A DNA stretch of 64,000 nt from an uncultured Oscillospiraceae bacterium (lineage in GTDB: Bacteria > Bacillota > Clostridia > Oscillospirales > Oscillospiraceae): assembly GCA_947626265.1 (NCBI GenBank), contig CANQRM010000002.1, forward strand, positions 116,345 to 180,344, read 5' to 3'. The notes beneath the pieces are model-generated. The model worked only from the letters and a program-made list of their open reading frames with translations. It did not search any database and had not been told where the DNA came from. Both the position numbers and the translations under genes were made by a program. How positions within the stretch are numbered: position 1 is the first letter of the stretch; every line of letters starts with the position of its first letter. Positions 25,417 to 33,736 of this stretch are shown in pieces.

Positions 25417-26112
25417 TTATTCCTTTTCGAGTTTTGCCAGCCGCTCCCGCTCCGCCTGGCTCATGCGCAGGTACTGGGGCATGAGCTCCCCGGCGGGGAC
25501 GGCCGTCTTTCCCATGGCGGCGAGGCCCACGCCCCGGGCGCTCTGGACGCGCAATGGCTCCGGGGCCAGGAACACGGTCACCTGGCTCCGGTCCAGGGTA
25601 TCAAAGCAAAGCTCCGCCCCATCGCCCAATAATATCCACGGCTCCTGCCGGGCGATCAACTCACTCTCAAGCTCCCCAATAGATATGGCTCTATCTTCGG
25701 TGAGGCGCACGGGCTTTCCGCCCTCCACGGTGAACAGGGCGTTATAGACCTGGCCCCGGCGGGCGTCCATGGCGCAGCAGAGCATCTGCCCGTCCAGCAC
25801 CGGCCCGCCGTATGCCATGGCCTCCAGGGTGGACACGCCTACTACGGGCCTGTCCAGCGCCCAGCCCAGGCCCTTTGCCTCCGCGAGGCCTATGCGCAGG
25901 CCCGTGAAGGAGCCCGGCCCCCGGCTCACGGCCACCCGGTCGATGTCCGCCGGCTTCCTGCCCAGATTTTTCAGCATGTCCTCCGCCATGGGCAGGAGGG
26001 TCCGGCTGTGGGTGAGGCCGGCGTTCTGGATGGAGAAGGCCAGCATCTTCTCGTCCTCAAATACCGCCGCCGATGCGGCCTTGGCGGAGCTCTCCAGCGC
26101 CAGTGTCAGCAT
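25417..26112 (-). CDS. tsaB: tRNA threonylcarbamoyladenosine synthesis protein TsaB
   Basis: The 231-residue ASKHA-fold protein starts LTLALESSAKAASAAVFED and contains THSRTLLPM and VSRGPGSFTGLRIGLAEAKG, diagnostic of TsaB. It forms the TsaB-TsaD-TsaE complex that makes t6A37 in tRNAs reading ANN codons. It overlaps tsaE by 7 bp in a polA-rimI-tsaD-tsaE-tsaB operon. Confidence 0.94.
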   Translation of the reverse strand: MLTLALESSAKAASAAVFEDEKMLAFSIQNAGLTHSRTLLPMAEDMLKNLGRKPADIDRVAVSRGPGSFTGLRIGLAEAKGLGWALDRPVVGVSTLEAMAYGGPVLDGQMLCCAMDARRGQVYNALFTVEGGKPVRLTEDRAISIGELESELIARQEPWILLGDGAELCFDTLDRSQVTVFLAPEPLRVQSARGVGLAAMGKTAVPAGELMPQYLRMSQAERERLAKLEKE

Positions 26113-26528
26113 AGGGGTCCTCCTTCTATGGTTATCTTCCGGTCATTGTCCCCGGTCTTTTCAAAGCGGACGGCGATCTCGTCCCCCTCAAAGGCCCCGG
26201 GCACGTTCTCGCTCCACTCCACGGCGCACACGCCGCCTCGGGCGAGATAGTCCTCCCAGCCGATGTCAAAAAGCTCGTCGGCGCTGGACAGCCTGTACAT
26301 GTCGAAGTGGAACAGGGGCCGGGGGCCGTCGTACTCGTTCACGATGGTGAAGGTGGGGCTGGTGACGGCCGCGTCCAGGCCCATGCCCCGGGCCATGCCA
26401 CGGACGAAGGCGGTCTTGCCGCAGCCCAGGTCCCCGTACAGGGCCGCCACGGCCCCCGCGGGGAGCGACGCGGCGAACCGCGCCCCCAGGTCTTCGGTCT
26501 CTTTTTCAGAGTGGGTGGTGTAAGTCAT
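26106..26528 (-). CDS. tsaE: tRNA threonylcarbamoyladenosine synthesis ATPase TsaE
   Basis: The 140-residue P-loop ATPase has Walker A GDLGCGKTAFVRG (about residue 34), followed by SPTFTIVNEY and HFDMYRL. TsaE drives turnover of the t6A-forming complex. It sits between tsaD and tsaB with a 1-bp gap and a 7-bp overlap, so expression is coupled. Confidence 0.94.
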   Translation of the reverse strand: MTYTTHSEKETEDLGARFAASLPAGAVAALYGDLGCGKTAFVRGMARGMGLDAAVTSPTFTIVNEYDGPRPLFHFDMYRLSSADELFDIGWEDYLARGGVCAVEWSENVPGAFEGDEIAVRFEKTGDNDRKITIEGGPLC

Positions 26529-26529
26529 C

Positions 26530-27537
26530 TTATAACTCCATCGTGGCGTAGGCGTTCAGGTCGCTGCCCGCCGTGTGCCCCGCCTGATACTCGTAATAGG
26601 CCTGCGCGCCGATCATGGCGCCGTTGTCGCCGCAGAGGCGCAGGGGCGGCACATAGAGGGTCTTCCCCGCCGCTTTGCAGGCGGATTCAAAATCCGCCCG
26701 GATGCGGGAGTTGGCGGCCACGCCCCCGGCCACGGCCACATGGGCGTAGCCCAGGGCCTCCGCCGCGGCCATGGTGCGGCTCACCAGCGACTCGCTCACC
26801 GTCCGGCACAGGCTGGCGGCCAGGCCCGGCTTATCAAGGGGCTCCCCCGTTTGCTCAGCATGATGGACGATGTTCACCACCGCGGTCTTGAGACCGGAAA
26901 AGCTCATATCGTAGGGATTGCCGTCATTCACGGCGGGCCGGGGCAGGTCGTAGGCCCGGTCGTCGCCTTTCTTGCTGAGGTCGTCGATGGGCTTGCCCCC
27001 GGGGTAGCCCAGGCCCATGACCCGGGCGGACTTGTCGAAGCACTCCCCGGCCGCGTCGTCCCGGGTCCGGCCCAGCACCCGCATGTCCGTGTAGCTTCGC
27101 ACATCCACCAGCATGGTGTTGCCCCCGGAGATGGCGAGGCACAAAAAGGGCGGCTCCAGCTCCGGGAAGGCCAGGTAGTTGGCGGCGATATGGCCCCGGA
27201 TGTGGTGCACCGGGATGAGGGGCACGCCGAGAGCCAATGCCGCGCTCTTGGCGAAGTTCACCCCCACCAGCACCGCGCCGATGAGCCCCGGGGCGTAGGT
27301 GCAGGCCACGGCGTCTATATCGCCGCGGCTTATGCCCGCCTTTTGAAGCGCCCGGTCCGCCAAGAGGGAGATGACCTCCAAATGGCTGCGAGCCGCGATC
27401 TCCGGCACTACGCCGCCGTACATCTCGTGCAGGGCCACCTGGGAGAATATCTCGTCCGCCAGGACATGCCGCCCGTCCTGGACCACCGCCGCGGCGGTCT
27501 CGTCGCAGGAGGATTCAAATGCCAGTATCTTCATCAC
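26530..27537 (-). CDS. tsaD: tRNA N6-threonylcarbamoyladenosine transferase
   Basis: The 335-residue enzyme transfers the threonylcarbamoyl group to A37. It shows ILAFESSCDETAAAVV at the start, the metal-binding VHHIRGHIAANYL (two histidines, about residue 110), ISGGNTMLV and VAGGVAANSRIR. The length is normal. Its start overlaps rimI by 4 bp. Confidence 0.96.
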   Translation of the reverse strand: MMKILAFESSCDETAAAVVQDGRHVLADEIFSQVALHEMYGGVVPEIAARSHLEVISLLADRALQKAGISRGDIDAVACTYAPGLIGAVLVGVNFAKSAALALGVPLIPVHHIRGHIAANYLAFPELEPPFLCLAISGGNTMLVDVRSYTDMRVLGRTRDDAAGECFDKSARVMGLGYPGGKPIDDLSKKGDDRAYDLPRPAVNDGNPYDMSFSGLKTAVVNIVHHAEQTGEPLDKPGLAASLCRTVSESLVSRTMAAAEALGYAHVAVAGGVAANSRIRADFESACKAAGKTLYVPPLRLCGDNGAMIGAQAYYEYQAGHTAGSDLNAYATMEL

Positions 27538-27971
27538 AGCACCAACGTCATCAAAATGGCGTCCTCTCTGGGTTTTTCGTAGTAATTGGTCCGCCGCCCC
27601 ACCGGCACGAAGCCGTGCTTGGCGTAGAGGGCGATGGCGGCGGTATTGGAGGCGCGGACCTCAAGCGTTATAAAGGAAAGCTCCTTTGCCCGGGCACGGC
27701 GCACCATCTCGCCCATGAGGGCGTCTGCCACGCCCCGGCGGCGGCAGGCGGGGTCCACGGCCAGGCTGTCCAGGCTCCCCTCGTCCAGGACGCTGGAAAG
27801 CGCCGCGTAGCCCAAAAACCGGCCGTCCTCCTCCGCCGCCAGCAGCTTATCCAGCCGCCGGGCGATGAAATCCTCCGGCCAGGGGTCGGAGAAGCATGCC
27901 CGCTCCAGCGCCCCAATGGCGGGGATGTCTTCGGTTGTGGCGTTACGGATGACCATCGTCTTAGTGGGCAT
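27534..27971 (-). CDS. rimI: Ribosomal protein alanine N-acetyltransferase
   Basis: The 145-residue GNAT protein has the acetyl-CoA loop PACRRRGVADALMGEM (about residue 75) and ends HGFVPVGRRTNYYEKPREDA. RimI acetylates the N-terminus of ribosomal protein bS18. Start 27971 overlaps polA by 11 bp; the internal ATG at 27956 is an equally possible start, since neither has a clear ribosome binding site. Its place among tsa genes is common in Firmicutes. Confidence 0.88.
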   Translation of the reverse strand: MPTKTMVIRNATTEDIPAIGALERACFSDPWPEDFIARRLDKLLAAEEDGRFLGYAALSSVLDEGSLDSLAVDPACRRRGVADALMGEMVRRARAKELSFITLEVRASNTAAIALYAKHGFVPVGRRTNYYEKPREDAILMTLVL

Positions 27972-30519
27972 CGGCCCAGCTCTGGCCGATCTTGGCGTCG
28001 GCGGTGAGGGGGACAGAGTACTGCACCGTGTTCTCCATCTCCTCCTTGAGTATCGCCGCCGCCCGCTCCCCCAGGGCCGCCGGGCACTCCACGATGAGCT
28101 CGTCGTGGACCTGCAGCAGCAGCTTCGCCTCGGGCAGCTCCTTTGCGAGCCTATTATACACCCGGATCATGGCCAGCTTGATGATGTCCGCCGCGGTGCC
28201 CTGGATGGGCATATTCCGGGCCACCCGCTCGCCGAAGGAGCGGAGGTTGAAGTTGCTGGCGTGCAGCTCCGGGATGGGCCGCCGCCGGCCGAAGAGAGTG
28301 GCCACATATCCCCGCTCCTTCGCCTGGGCGATGGTGCTCTCCATGTACTCCCGGACGCCGTGGTACTTTTCCAGATACGTGTCGATATAGAGCTTGGCCT
28401 CCGGCTGGCTGACGCCGATGTCCTGGCTCAGGGAGAAGGCGGATATACCGTAGACGATGCCGAAGTTCACCGCCTTGGCCCGGCTTCTCAGCTCATGGGT
28501 GACCGCCTCCAGGGGCAGGCCGAAGACCTGGCTGGCCGTGACGGCGTGGATGTCCTCGCCGGAGAGAAACGCCTGGCGCATGGTCCCGTCCCCGGACATA
28601 TGAGCCAGCAGCCGCAGCTCGATCTGGCTGTAGTCCGCGTCCACCAGCACGTTCCCCGGCCCGGCCACGAACATGCGCCGGATGCCGGCGCCCAGCTTCC
28701 GCCGCACGGGGATATTCTGCAGGTTGGGGTCCCGGGAGGAGAGCCGCCCGGTGTCCGTCACGGTCATCTGGAAGGTGGTGTGGATGCGCCCGTCGGGGCC
28801 GATGGCCTTCTGCAGGCCGTCGGTATAGGTGCTCTTGAGCTTTGTGAGTTCCCGGTATTCCAGTATCTCGCCCACGATGGGGTGCTTGTCCCGCAGGCCC
28901 TCCAGCACGTCGGCGTTGGTGCTCCAGCCCCGGTGGTTCTTCTTCCCCGTGGGCAGGCCCAGCCGCTCGAACAGGACCTCGCCCAGCTGCTTGGGGGAGT
29001 TGATATTGAACTGGCCCCCGGCCTGGGCCCATATGTCCTCCTGCAGGGCGGTGATGCCCTCGGAGAGCTCCTGGCCGAAGTCATAGAGGGCTTTTCTGTC
29101 CACCAAAAACCCCGCCCGCTCCATGTCCGCCAGCACGGCGCACAGGGGCAGCTCCACGTCATAGTAGAGTTTTTCCATGCCCAGCTCCCGGAGTTTGTCC
29201 GGCAGGACCTCGTACAGCGCCAGCACCGCCTCGGCCCCGTCCAGCTCCCGGCCCAGATACCGCCGGCTCAGCCGGGGCAGGTCGTAATTGGGTGCGGTGG
29301 CCTCCAAGAGGTACCCGGCCAGGGCCGTGTCGAACACGAAGCCGCCCGTGTCCAGCCCCTCGGCCAGGAGCAGGGCCATCAGCTCCTTCACCTGGTGGGA
29401 CACTTTTTTCACGCCGGACGAGAATACCGTCCGCAGCAGCTCGTTATACTCCTCGCCCCCGTCGGACCAGGCAAGGTCGTATACCGCCTTGCCGTCGCAC
29501 AGGGACAGGCCGTCCAAGTCCTGGGCAGGCCCCACGGCCACCAGTTCCGCCGCCTGCACCGCGGCCAGGGCCGCGGCCATGTCCCCCGTCACGTGGGGCA
29601 GGGCGGGGGTCTCCGCCGCCGGGGCGCTCCCGTCCGGCGTGAGGCCCCAGCGCTCGATGAACCGGCCGAAGCCCAGCCGCTTGCAAAGCTCATAAAGGGG
29701 CCCCGTGCTGTGCAGTTCCCACACCGCGTCCGCCGGGGCGAATTCTATGGGCGCGTCCCGCCGAATAGTAGCCAGAGTGTAGGAGAGATAGGCGCTGTCT
29801 TTCCCCGCCGTCAGCTTCGCCCGCTGGCCGGCCTTGACGGAGGCATCCTCGATATTTTCATACACCCCGTCCAGGGTGCGGAACTTGTGCAGCAGGTCCA
29901 ACGCGGACTTCTCGCCGATGCCGGGCACGCCGGGGATGTTGTCGGAGCTGTCGCCCATGAGGGCTTTTAAGTCCACCATGCCCGCGGGCTCCAGGCCGTA
30001 CTCGGTCCGGAACAGGGCGGGGTCATATTCCACCGTCTCTGTCTGGCCCATGCGGGTCTTGATGTGGATGACGTGGGTGTCCTCGGTGATGAGCTGGAAG
30101 GAGTCCTTGTCGCCGGTGACCAGCCGGCAGGCCCAGCCGTCCTTTTCGCAGGCCGCCGCCATGGTGCCCAGCAGGTCGTCCGCCTCCCATCCCGCCAGCT
30201 CGTACCGGCGGATGCCCATGTCGTCCAGAAGCTCCTTCAAAAGGGGTATCTGCACCCTCAGGTCCTCGGGCATGGGCTTTCGCGTGGCCTTGTAGGCGTC
30301 GGACATCTCATGGCGGAAGGTAGGAGCATGCACGTCAAAGGTCACGGCCACGGCGTCCGGGTGCTCCTGCTCCAAAAGCCGCTGGAGGATGGCAATGAAG
30401 CCGTATACCCCGTTGGTGGGGGTGCCGTCGGGGGCGTTCAGCATATGGATGCCGAAATAGGCCCGGTTGACGATGGAGTTGCCGTCCAGGATCATGATCT
30501 TTTTTGCCGTCTGGGCCAT
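27961..30519 (-). CDS. polA: DNA polymerase I
   Basis: The 852-residue protein starts at ATG 30519 behind AAGGAGGG. The 5'-3' nuclease domain is first (IMILDGNSIVNRAYFG, then AGWEADDLLGTMA and GDSSDNIPGVPGIG). The middle domain resembles the 3'-5' exonuclease fold but lacks the acidic DxE residues, as in Bacillus PolA. The polymerase domain has motif A VDADYSQIELRLLAHMSGD, motif B RSRAKAVNFGIVYGIS and motif C LLLQVHDELIVE. It serves Okazaki-fragment maturation and repair, presumably without proofreading. Confidence 0.96.
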   Translation of the reverse strand: MAQTAKKIMILDGNSIVNRAYFGIHMLNAPDGTPTNGVYGFIAILQRLLEQEHPDAVAVTFDVHAPTFRHEMSDAYKATRKPMPEDLRVQIPLLKELLDDMGIRRYELAGWEADDLLGTMAAACEKDGWACRLVTGDKDSFQLITEDTHVIHIKTRMGQTETVEYDPALFRTEYGLEPAGMVDLKALMGDSSDNIPGVPGIGEKSALDLLHKFRTLDGVYENIEDASVKAGQRAKLTAGKDSAYLSYTLATIRRDAPIEFAPADAVWELHSTGPLYELCKRLGFGRFIERWGLTPDGSAPAAETPALPHVTGDMAAALAAVQAAELVAVGPAQDLDGLSLCDGKAVYDLAWSDGGEEYNELLRTVFSSGVKKVSHQVKELMALLLAEGLDTGGFVFDTALAGYLLEATAPNYDLPRLSRRYLGRELDGAEAVLALYEVLPDKLRELGMEKLYYDVELPLCAVLADMERAGFLVDRKALYDFGQELSEGITALQEDIWAQAGGQFNINSPKQLGEVLFERLGLPTGKKNHRGWSTNADVLEGLRDKHPIVGEILEYRELTKLKSTYTDGLQKAIGPDGRIHTTFQMTVTDTGRLSSRDPNLQNIPVRRKLGAGIRRMFVAGPGNVLVDADYSQIELRLLAHMSGDGTMRQAFLSGEDIHAVTASQVFGLPLEAVTHELRSRAKAVNFGIVYGISAFSLSQDIGVSQPEAKLYIDTYLEKYHGVREYMESTIAQAKERGYVATLFGRRRPIPELHASNFNLRSFGERVARNMPIQGTAADIIKLAMIRVYNRLAKELPEAKLLLQVHDELIVECPAALGERAAAILKEEMENTVQYSVPLTADAKIGQSWADAH

Positions 30520-30592
30520 GCCGCGCCCTCCTTTTTCCATATTGGTATGATTGTACCATGTTTCCCGGAAAAAAGAAACACAAAATAAGAAT

Positions 30593-30748
30593 GCCTCCCC
30601 TGTGTAAGGGGAGGTGCCGAGCGGAGCGAGGCGGAGGGGTTGTAAACGTCCGTAACGCGACAATCCCTCAGTCACCGCCTGACGGCGGCGACAGCTCCCT
30701 TTGCACAAGGGAGCCTCCAAAAGGAAAGCCTCCCCGAGGGGAGGCTTT
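30593..30748 (+). repeat. Palindromic repeat family R1, copy C
   Basis: It begins CCTCCCCTGTGTAAGGGGAG, carries GGAGGGGTTGT and AATCCCTCAGTC in the centre, then GCTCCCTTTGCACAAGGGAG, and ends with the extra hairpin AAGCCTCCCCGAGGGGAGGC as in copy B. On the minus strand the last hairpin is followed by TTTCCTTTTGG and probably serves as the copA terminator. Confidence 0.8.
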
Positions 30749-30763
30749 AGGAATCATATGCCC

Positions 30764-33283
30764 TTACGCTATCGCCGTGACTTTGTAATCCTGGTCCTCC
30801 ACGGCCTTTTTGAGGGTCTCGTTGGCCACGTCGGCGCTCAGGGTCACCACGGCGGTGCCCGCCTCATGGCTCACCGTGGCCTCCTGCACGCCGGCCACGG
30901 CCTCCAGAGCCTTCTTCACCCGGGCCTCGCAGTGGGCGCACATCATGCCCTCGATATTCATGGTCTTTTCCATCGTTTTCGTCTCCTTTTCCTTATGATG
31001 TTTATGACTGATCCGCCGGTCATGGCGGGGATCATGCATGTTGAAGAAATTGAGTCTCAGCGCGTTCGTCACCACGCAGAAGCTGGAAAGGCTCATGGCC
31101 GCCGCGCCGAACATGGGGTCCATCTGCCAGCCGAAGAGAGGGATGAAAAGCCCCGTGGCCAGGGGGATGCCCAAGCTGTTGTAGATGAACGCCCAGAAGA
31201 GGTTTTCATGGATGTTCCGCAGGGTGGCCCGGCTCAGGCGGATGGCCGCCGGCACGTCCGCGAGAGAGCTCTTCATCAGCACCACGTCCGCCGCGTCGAT
31301 GGCCACGTCCGTGCCCGCGCCGATGGCGACGCCGGTGTCGGCGCTGGTCAATGCCGGGGCGTCGTTCACGCCGTCGCCCACCATGATGACTTTGCCCTCT
31401 TTTTTGAGCCTTTGGATGACGCTCTGCTTGCCGTCGGGCAGCACCCCGGCCACCACCTCGTCCACGCCGGCCTGGGCCCCGATGGCCCGGGCGGTGCGCT
31501 CGTTGTCGCCGGTGAGCATGACCACCCGCACGCCCATGTTCTGCAGTTCCTTCACCGCTTGCGGGCTGTCGGGCTTGATGACGTCCGCCACGGCGATGAC
31601 GCCCAGCAGCTCTCCGTCCCTGGCGAAGAAGAGGGGCGTCTTGCCCTGCTCCGCCAGGGCGTCGGCCTTCGCCTGCATATCCGCCGGGACCGCGACCTTC
31701 CCGCCGATGAACGCGCCGCTGCCGCCCAGAAGAGCGCGGCCATCCACCGTCCCGGCGAGGCCATTGCCCGGCAGGGCCTGGAATTCGGAGGCCTCTACGG
31801 GTTCGAGCCCCATATTCTCCGCCCGCTCGTTCACCGCCCTTGCCAGGGGGTGCTCGCTCTTGCGCTCCAAGGCCCAGGCCAGGCGCATAAGCTCCGCCTC
31901 TGTGACGCCCTCCGCCGGGAGGATGTCCGTCACCTGGGGCTTGCCTTCCGTGATGGTGCCGGTCTTATCCAGGACCACGATCTCCGTCCGGCCCGTGGCC
32001 TCCAACGACGCGGCGGTCTTGAAGAGCACGCCGTTTTTCGCGCCCACGCCGCTGCCCACCATCACCGCCACGGGGGTGGCGAGGCCTAGGGCGCAGGGGC
32101 AGCTGATGACCAGCACCGATATGCCCCGGGCCAGGGCAAAGCCGGGCGCCCGCCCGGCGATGAGCCAGGCCGCGATGGTGACGAGAGCGATGCCGATGAC
32201 CGTGGGCACGAACACGCCCGACACCTTGTCGGCCACCTTGGCGATGGGGGCCTTGGTGGCGGCGGCGTCGCTGACCATGCGGATGATCTGGGACAGGGTC
32301 GTATCCTGCCCCACCCGCGTGGCCCGGCAGCGGAGGAACCCGGACTGGTTCATGGTCCCGGAGGACACATTGGCGCCCGGCTCCTTGTCCACGGGCACGC
32401 TCTCGCCTGTGAGGGTGGACTCGTCCACGGCACTCTCGCCCTCCAGCACCACCCCGTCCACAGGGATGTTCTCCCCCGGCCGCACCACGAACTCGTCCCC
32501 GGCGGCCACCTGCTCCACGGGCACCTGGACTTCCTTGCCGTTCCGCAATACGGTGGCCGTCTTGGGCGCCAGCTTCATGAGCCCCTTGAGGGCGTCGGTG
32601 GTCCGGCCCTTCGACCGGGCCTCCAGGGTCTTGCCCACGGTGATGAGGGTCAAAATGGTGGCGGCGCTCTCGAAGTAGAATTCGTCCATGTAGCCCATGG
32701 CCGCCGCGGCGCCGCCGGTCATCATGGCAGAGCTTGCCGCGAAGAGGGCCCACAGGCTGTAGCCGAAAGCCGCCGCGGCCCCCAACGCCACCAGGGAGTC
32801 CATGTTGGGCGCCCTGTGCCACAGGGCTTTGAAGCCGGAGACGAAGAACTTGTTGTTGATGACCATCACCAGCGCCGTCAGCACCAGCTCATAGAGCCCG
32901 ATGGACACCATATTGCCCCGCAAAAACCCCGGCAGGGGCCAGTCCCAGAGCATGTGCCCCATGGACACGTACATCAGGGGCAGCAAGATACACACGCTCA
33001 CGATGAGCCGGCGCAGGAGCTTCGGCGTCTCGGTATCCTTCAGTTCATCCTCATTGGCCGCCGGGGCGCTCCTGGCGCCCGCCGCGCCCTTCAGCGACGC
33101 GCCGTAGCCCGCGTCCACCACCGCCGCGATGATGTCGGCGGGGGCGGCGGTGCCCTCCACGCCCATGGAGTTGGTCAGCAGGCTCACCGCGCAGGCGGTG
33201 ACGCCGGGCACCTTGCTCACCGCCTTCTCCACCCGGGCGGAGCAGGCCGCGCAGCTCATGCCGGTGACGTTATACTGTTCCAT
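30764..33283 (-). CDS. copA: Copper-exporting P1B-type ATPase with metal-binding domains at both ends
   Basis: The 839-residue membrane pump has an N-terminal heavy-metal domain with GMSCAACSARVEK. The membrane CPC motif is SCPCALGLATP, the phosphorylation site is VLDKTGTITEG, and the actuator and hinge motifs are TGES and GDGVNDAPALT. After YNSLGIPLATG come the last helices, then a second heavy-metal domain (residues about 770-839) with GMMCAHCEARVKK. The second domain looks like a separate CopZ-type chaperone fused to the pump. CsoR is encoded 10 bp upstream and should repress the pair. Confidence 0.93.
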   Translation of the reverse strand: MEQYNVTGMSCAACSARVEKAVSKVPGVTACAVSLLTNSMGVEGTAAPADIIAAVVDAGYGASLKGAAGARSAPAANEDELKDTETPKLLRRLIVSVCILLPLMYVSMGHMLWDWPLPGFLRGNMVSIGLYELVLTALVMVINNKFFVSGFKALWHRAPNMDSLVALGAAAAFGYSLWALFAASSAMMTGGAAAAMGYMDEFYFESAATILTLITVGKTLEARSKGRTTDALKGLMKLAPKTATVLRNGKEVQVPVEQVAAGDEFVVRPGENIPVDGVVLEGESAVDESTLTGESVPVDKEPGANVSSGTMNQSGFLRCRATRVGQDTTLSQIIRMVSDAAATKAPIAKVADKVSGVFVPTVIGIALVTIAAWLIAGRAPGFALARGISVLVISCPCALGLATPVAVMVGSGVGAKNGVLFKTAASLEATGRTEIVVLDKTGTITEGKPQVTDILPAEGVTEAELMRLAWALERKSEHPLARAVNERAENMGLEPVEASEFQALPGNGLAGTVDGRALLGGSGAFIGGKVAVPADMQAKADALAEQGKTPLFFARDGELLGVIAVADVIKPDSPQAVKELQNMGVRVVMLTGDNERTARAIGAQAGVDEVVAGVLPDGKQSVIQRLKKEGKVIMVGDGVNDAPALTSADTGVAIGAGTDVAIDAADVVLMKSSLADVPAAIRLSRATLRNIHENLFWAFIYNSLGIPLATGLFIPLFGWQMDPMFGAAAMSLSSFCVVTNALRLNFFNMHDPRHDRRISHKHHKEKETKTMEKTMNIEGMMCAHCEARVKKALEAVAGVQEATVSHEAGTAVVTLSADVANETLKKAVEDQDYKVTAIA

Positions 33284-33293
33284 GCGCGCCTCC

Positions 33294-33596
33294 TTATTTG
33301 ATGAGCTTTTTCAGCACGTCGGCCAGCTCCTCGGCGGCCTCGTCCTTCCCGGCCCGAATGTCCCGGACCACGCAGCCCTTGATGTGGCTTTCCAGCAGCT
33401 CCCGCTCAAAGGCGCTCACCGCCGCGCTCACCGCCGCCGACTGCACCAGCACGTCGGCGCAGTAGGCGTCCTTCTCTATCATGCCCCGGAGGCCCCGTAT
33501 CTGGCCCTCGATGCGGTTTAAGCGGTGGATGAGCTTTGTCCGCTCCTCCTCCGTCCTCTCGGTGGTCTTCCCGCCGCAGCAGCACGTCTTCTCCAT
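33294..33596 (-). CDS. csoR: CsoR-family copper-sensing repressor
   Basis: The 100-residue all-helical protein has the copper ligands of the family: cysteine in YCADVL, histidine and cysteine in SHIKGC. LIHRLNRIEGQIRGLRGMI forms the DNA-contacting helix. An extra cysteine cluster (KTCCCGG) at the N-terminus is unusual but seen in some clostridial members. It should release the operator at 33617-33660 when Cu(I) binds. Confidence 0.92.
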   Translation of the reverse strand: MEKTCCCGGKTTERTEEERTKLIHRLNRIEGQIRGLRGMIEKDAYCADVLVQSAAVSAAVSAFERELLESHIKGCVVRDIRAGKDEAAEELADVLKKLIK

Positions 33597-33616
33597 GGCG
33601 CGCCTCCTTGTCCGAT

Positions 33617-33666
33617 ATACCCCCTTAGGGTATGTATATCATATACCCCGGGCAGGTATATGTCAA
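33617..33666 (-). promoter_or_regulatory. csoR-copA promoter with two CsoR operator palindromes
   Basis: On the minus strand TTGACA (33661-33666), a 17-bp spacer and TATGAT (33638-33643) form a near-consensus promoter. ATACCCTAAGGGGGTAT (33617-33633) covers the transcription start, and a second palindrome of the same type, ATACCTGCCCGGGGTAT (about 33642-33660), fills the spacer. ATACCC-GGGTAT palindromes are the known CsoR target type. Confidence 0.85.
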
Positions 33667-33687
33667 GGGGGTATATGTAGTATGCCC

Positions 33688-33721
33688 ATAAAAAACGGGA
33701 GCGGACATGTCGTCCGCTCCT
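33688..33721 (-). terminator. Terminator of the LRR protein gene
   Basis: GGAGCGGAC (33698-33706) and GTCCGCTCC (33712-33720) enclose a five-base loop. On the minus strand the stem is followed by CGTTTTTTATGG. Confidence 0.85.
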
Positions 33722-33736
33722 TTCGGTGGTATTCTG

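Noticed and set aside
27865..29970. Long plus-strand frame (701 codons) antisense to polA
   Set aside because: Same reason: shadow frame, no ribosome binding site, and polA motifs are intact on the other strand.
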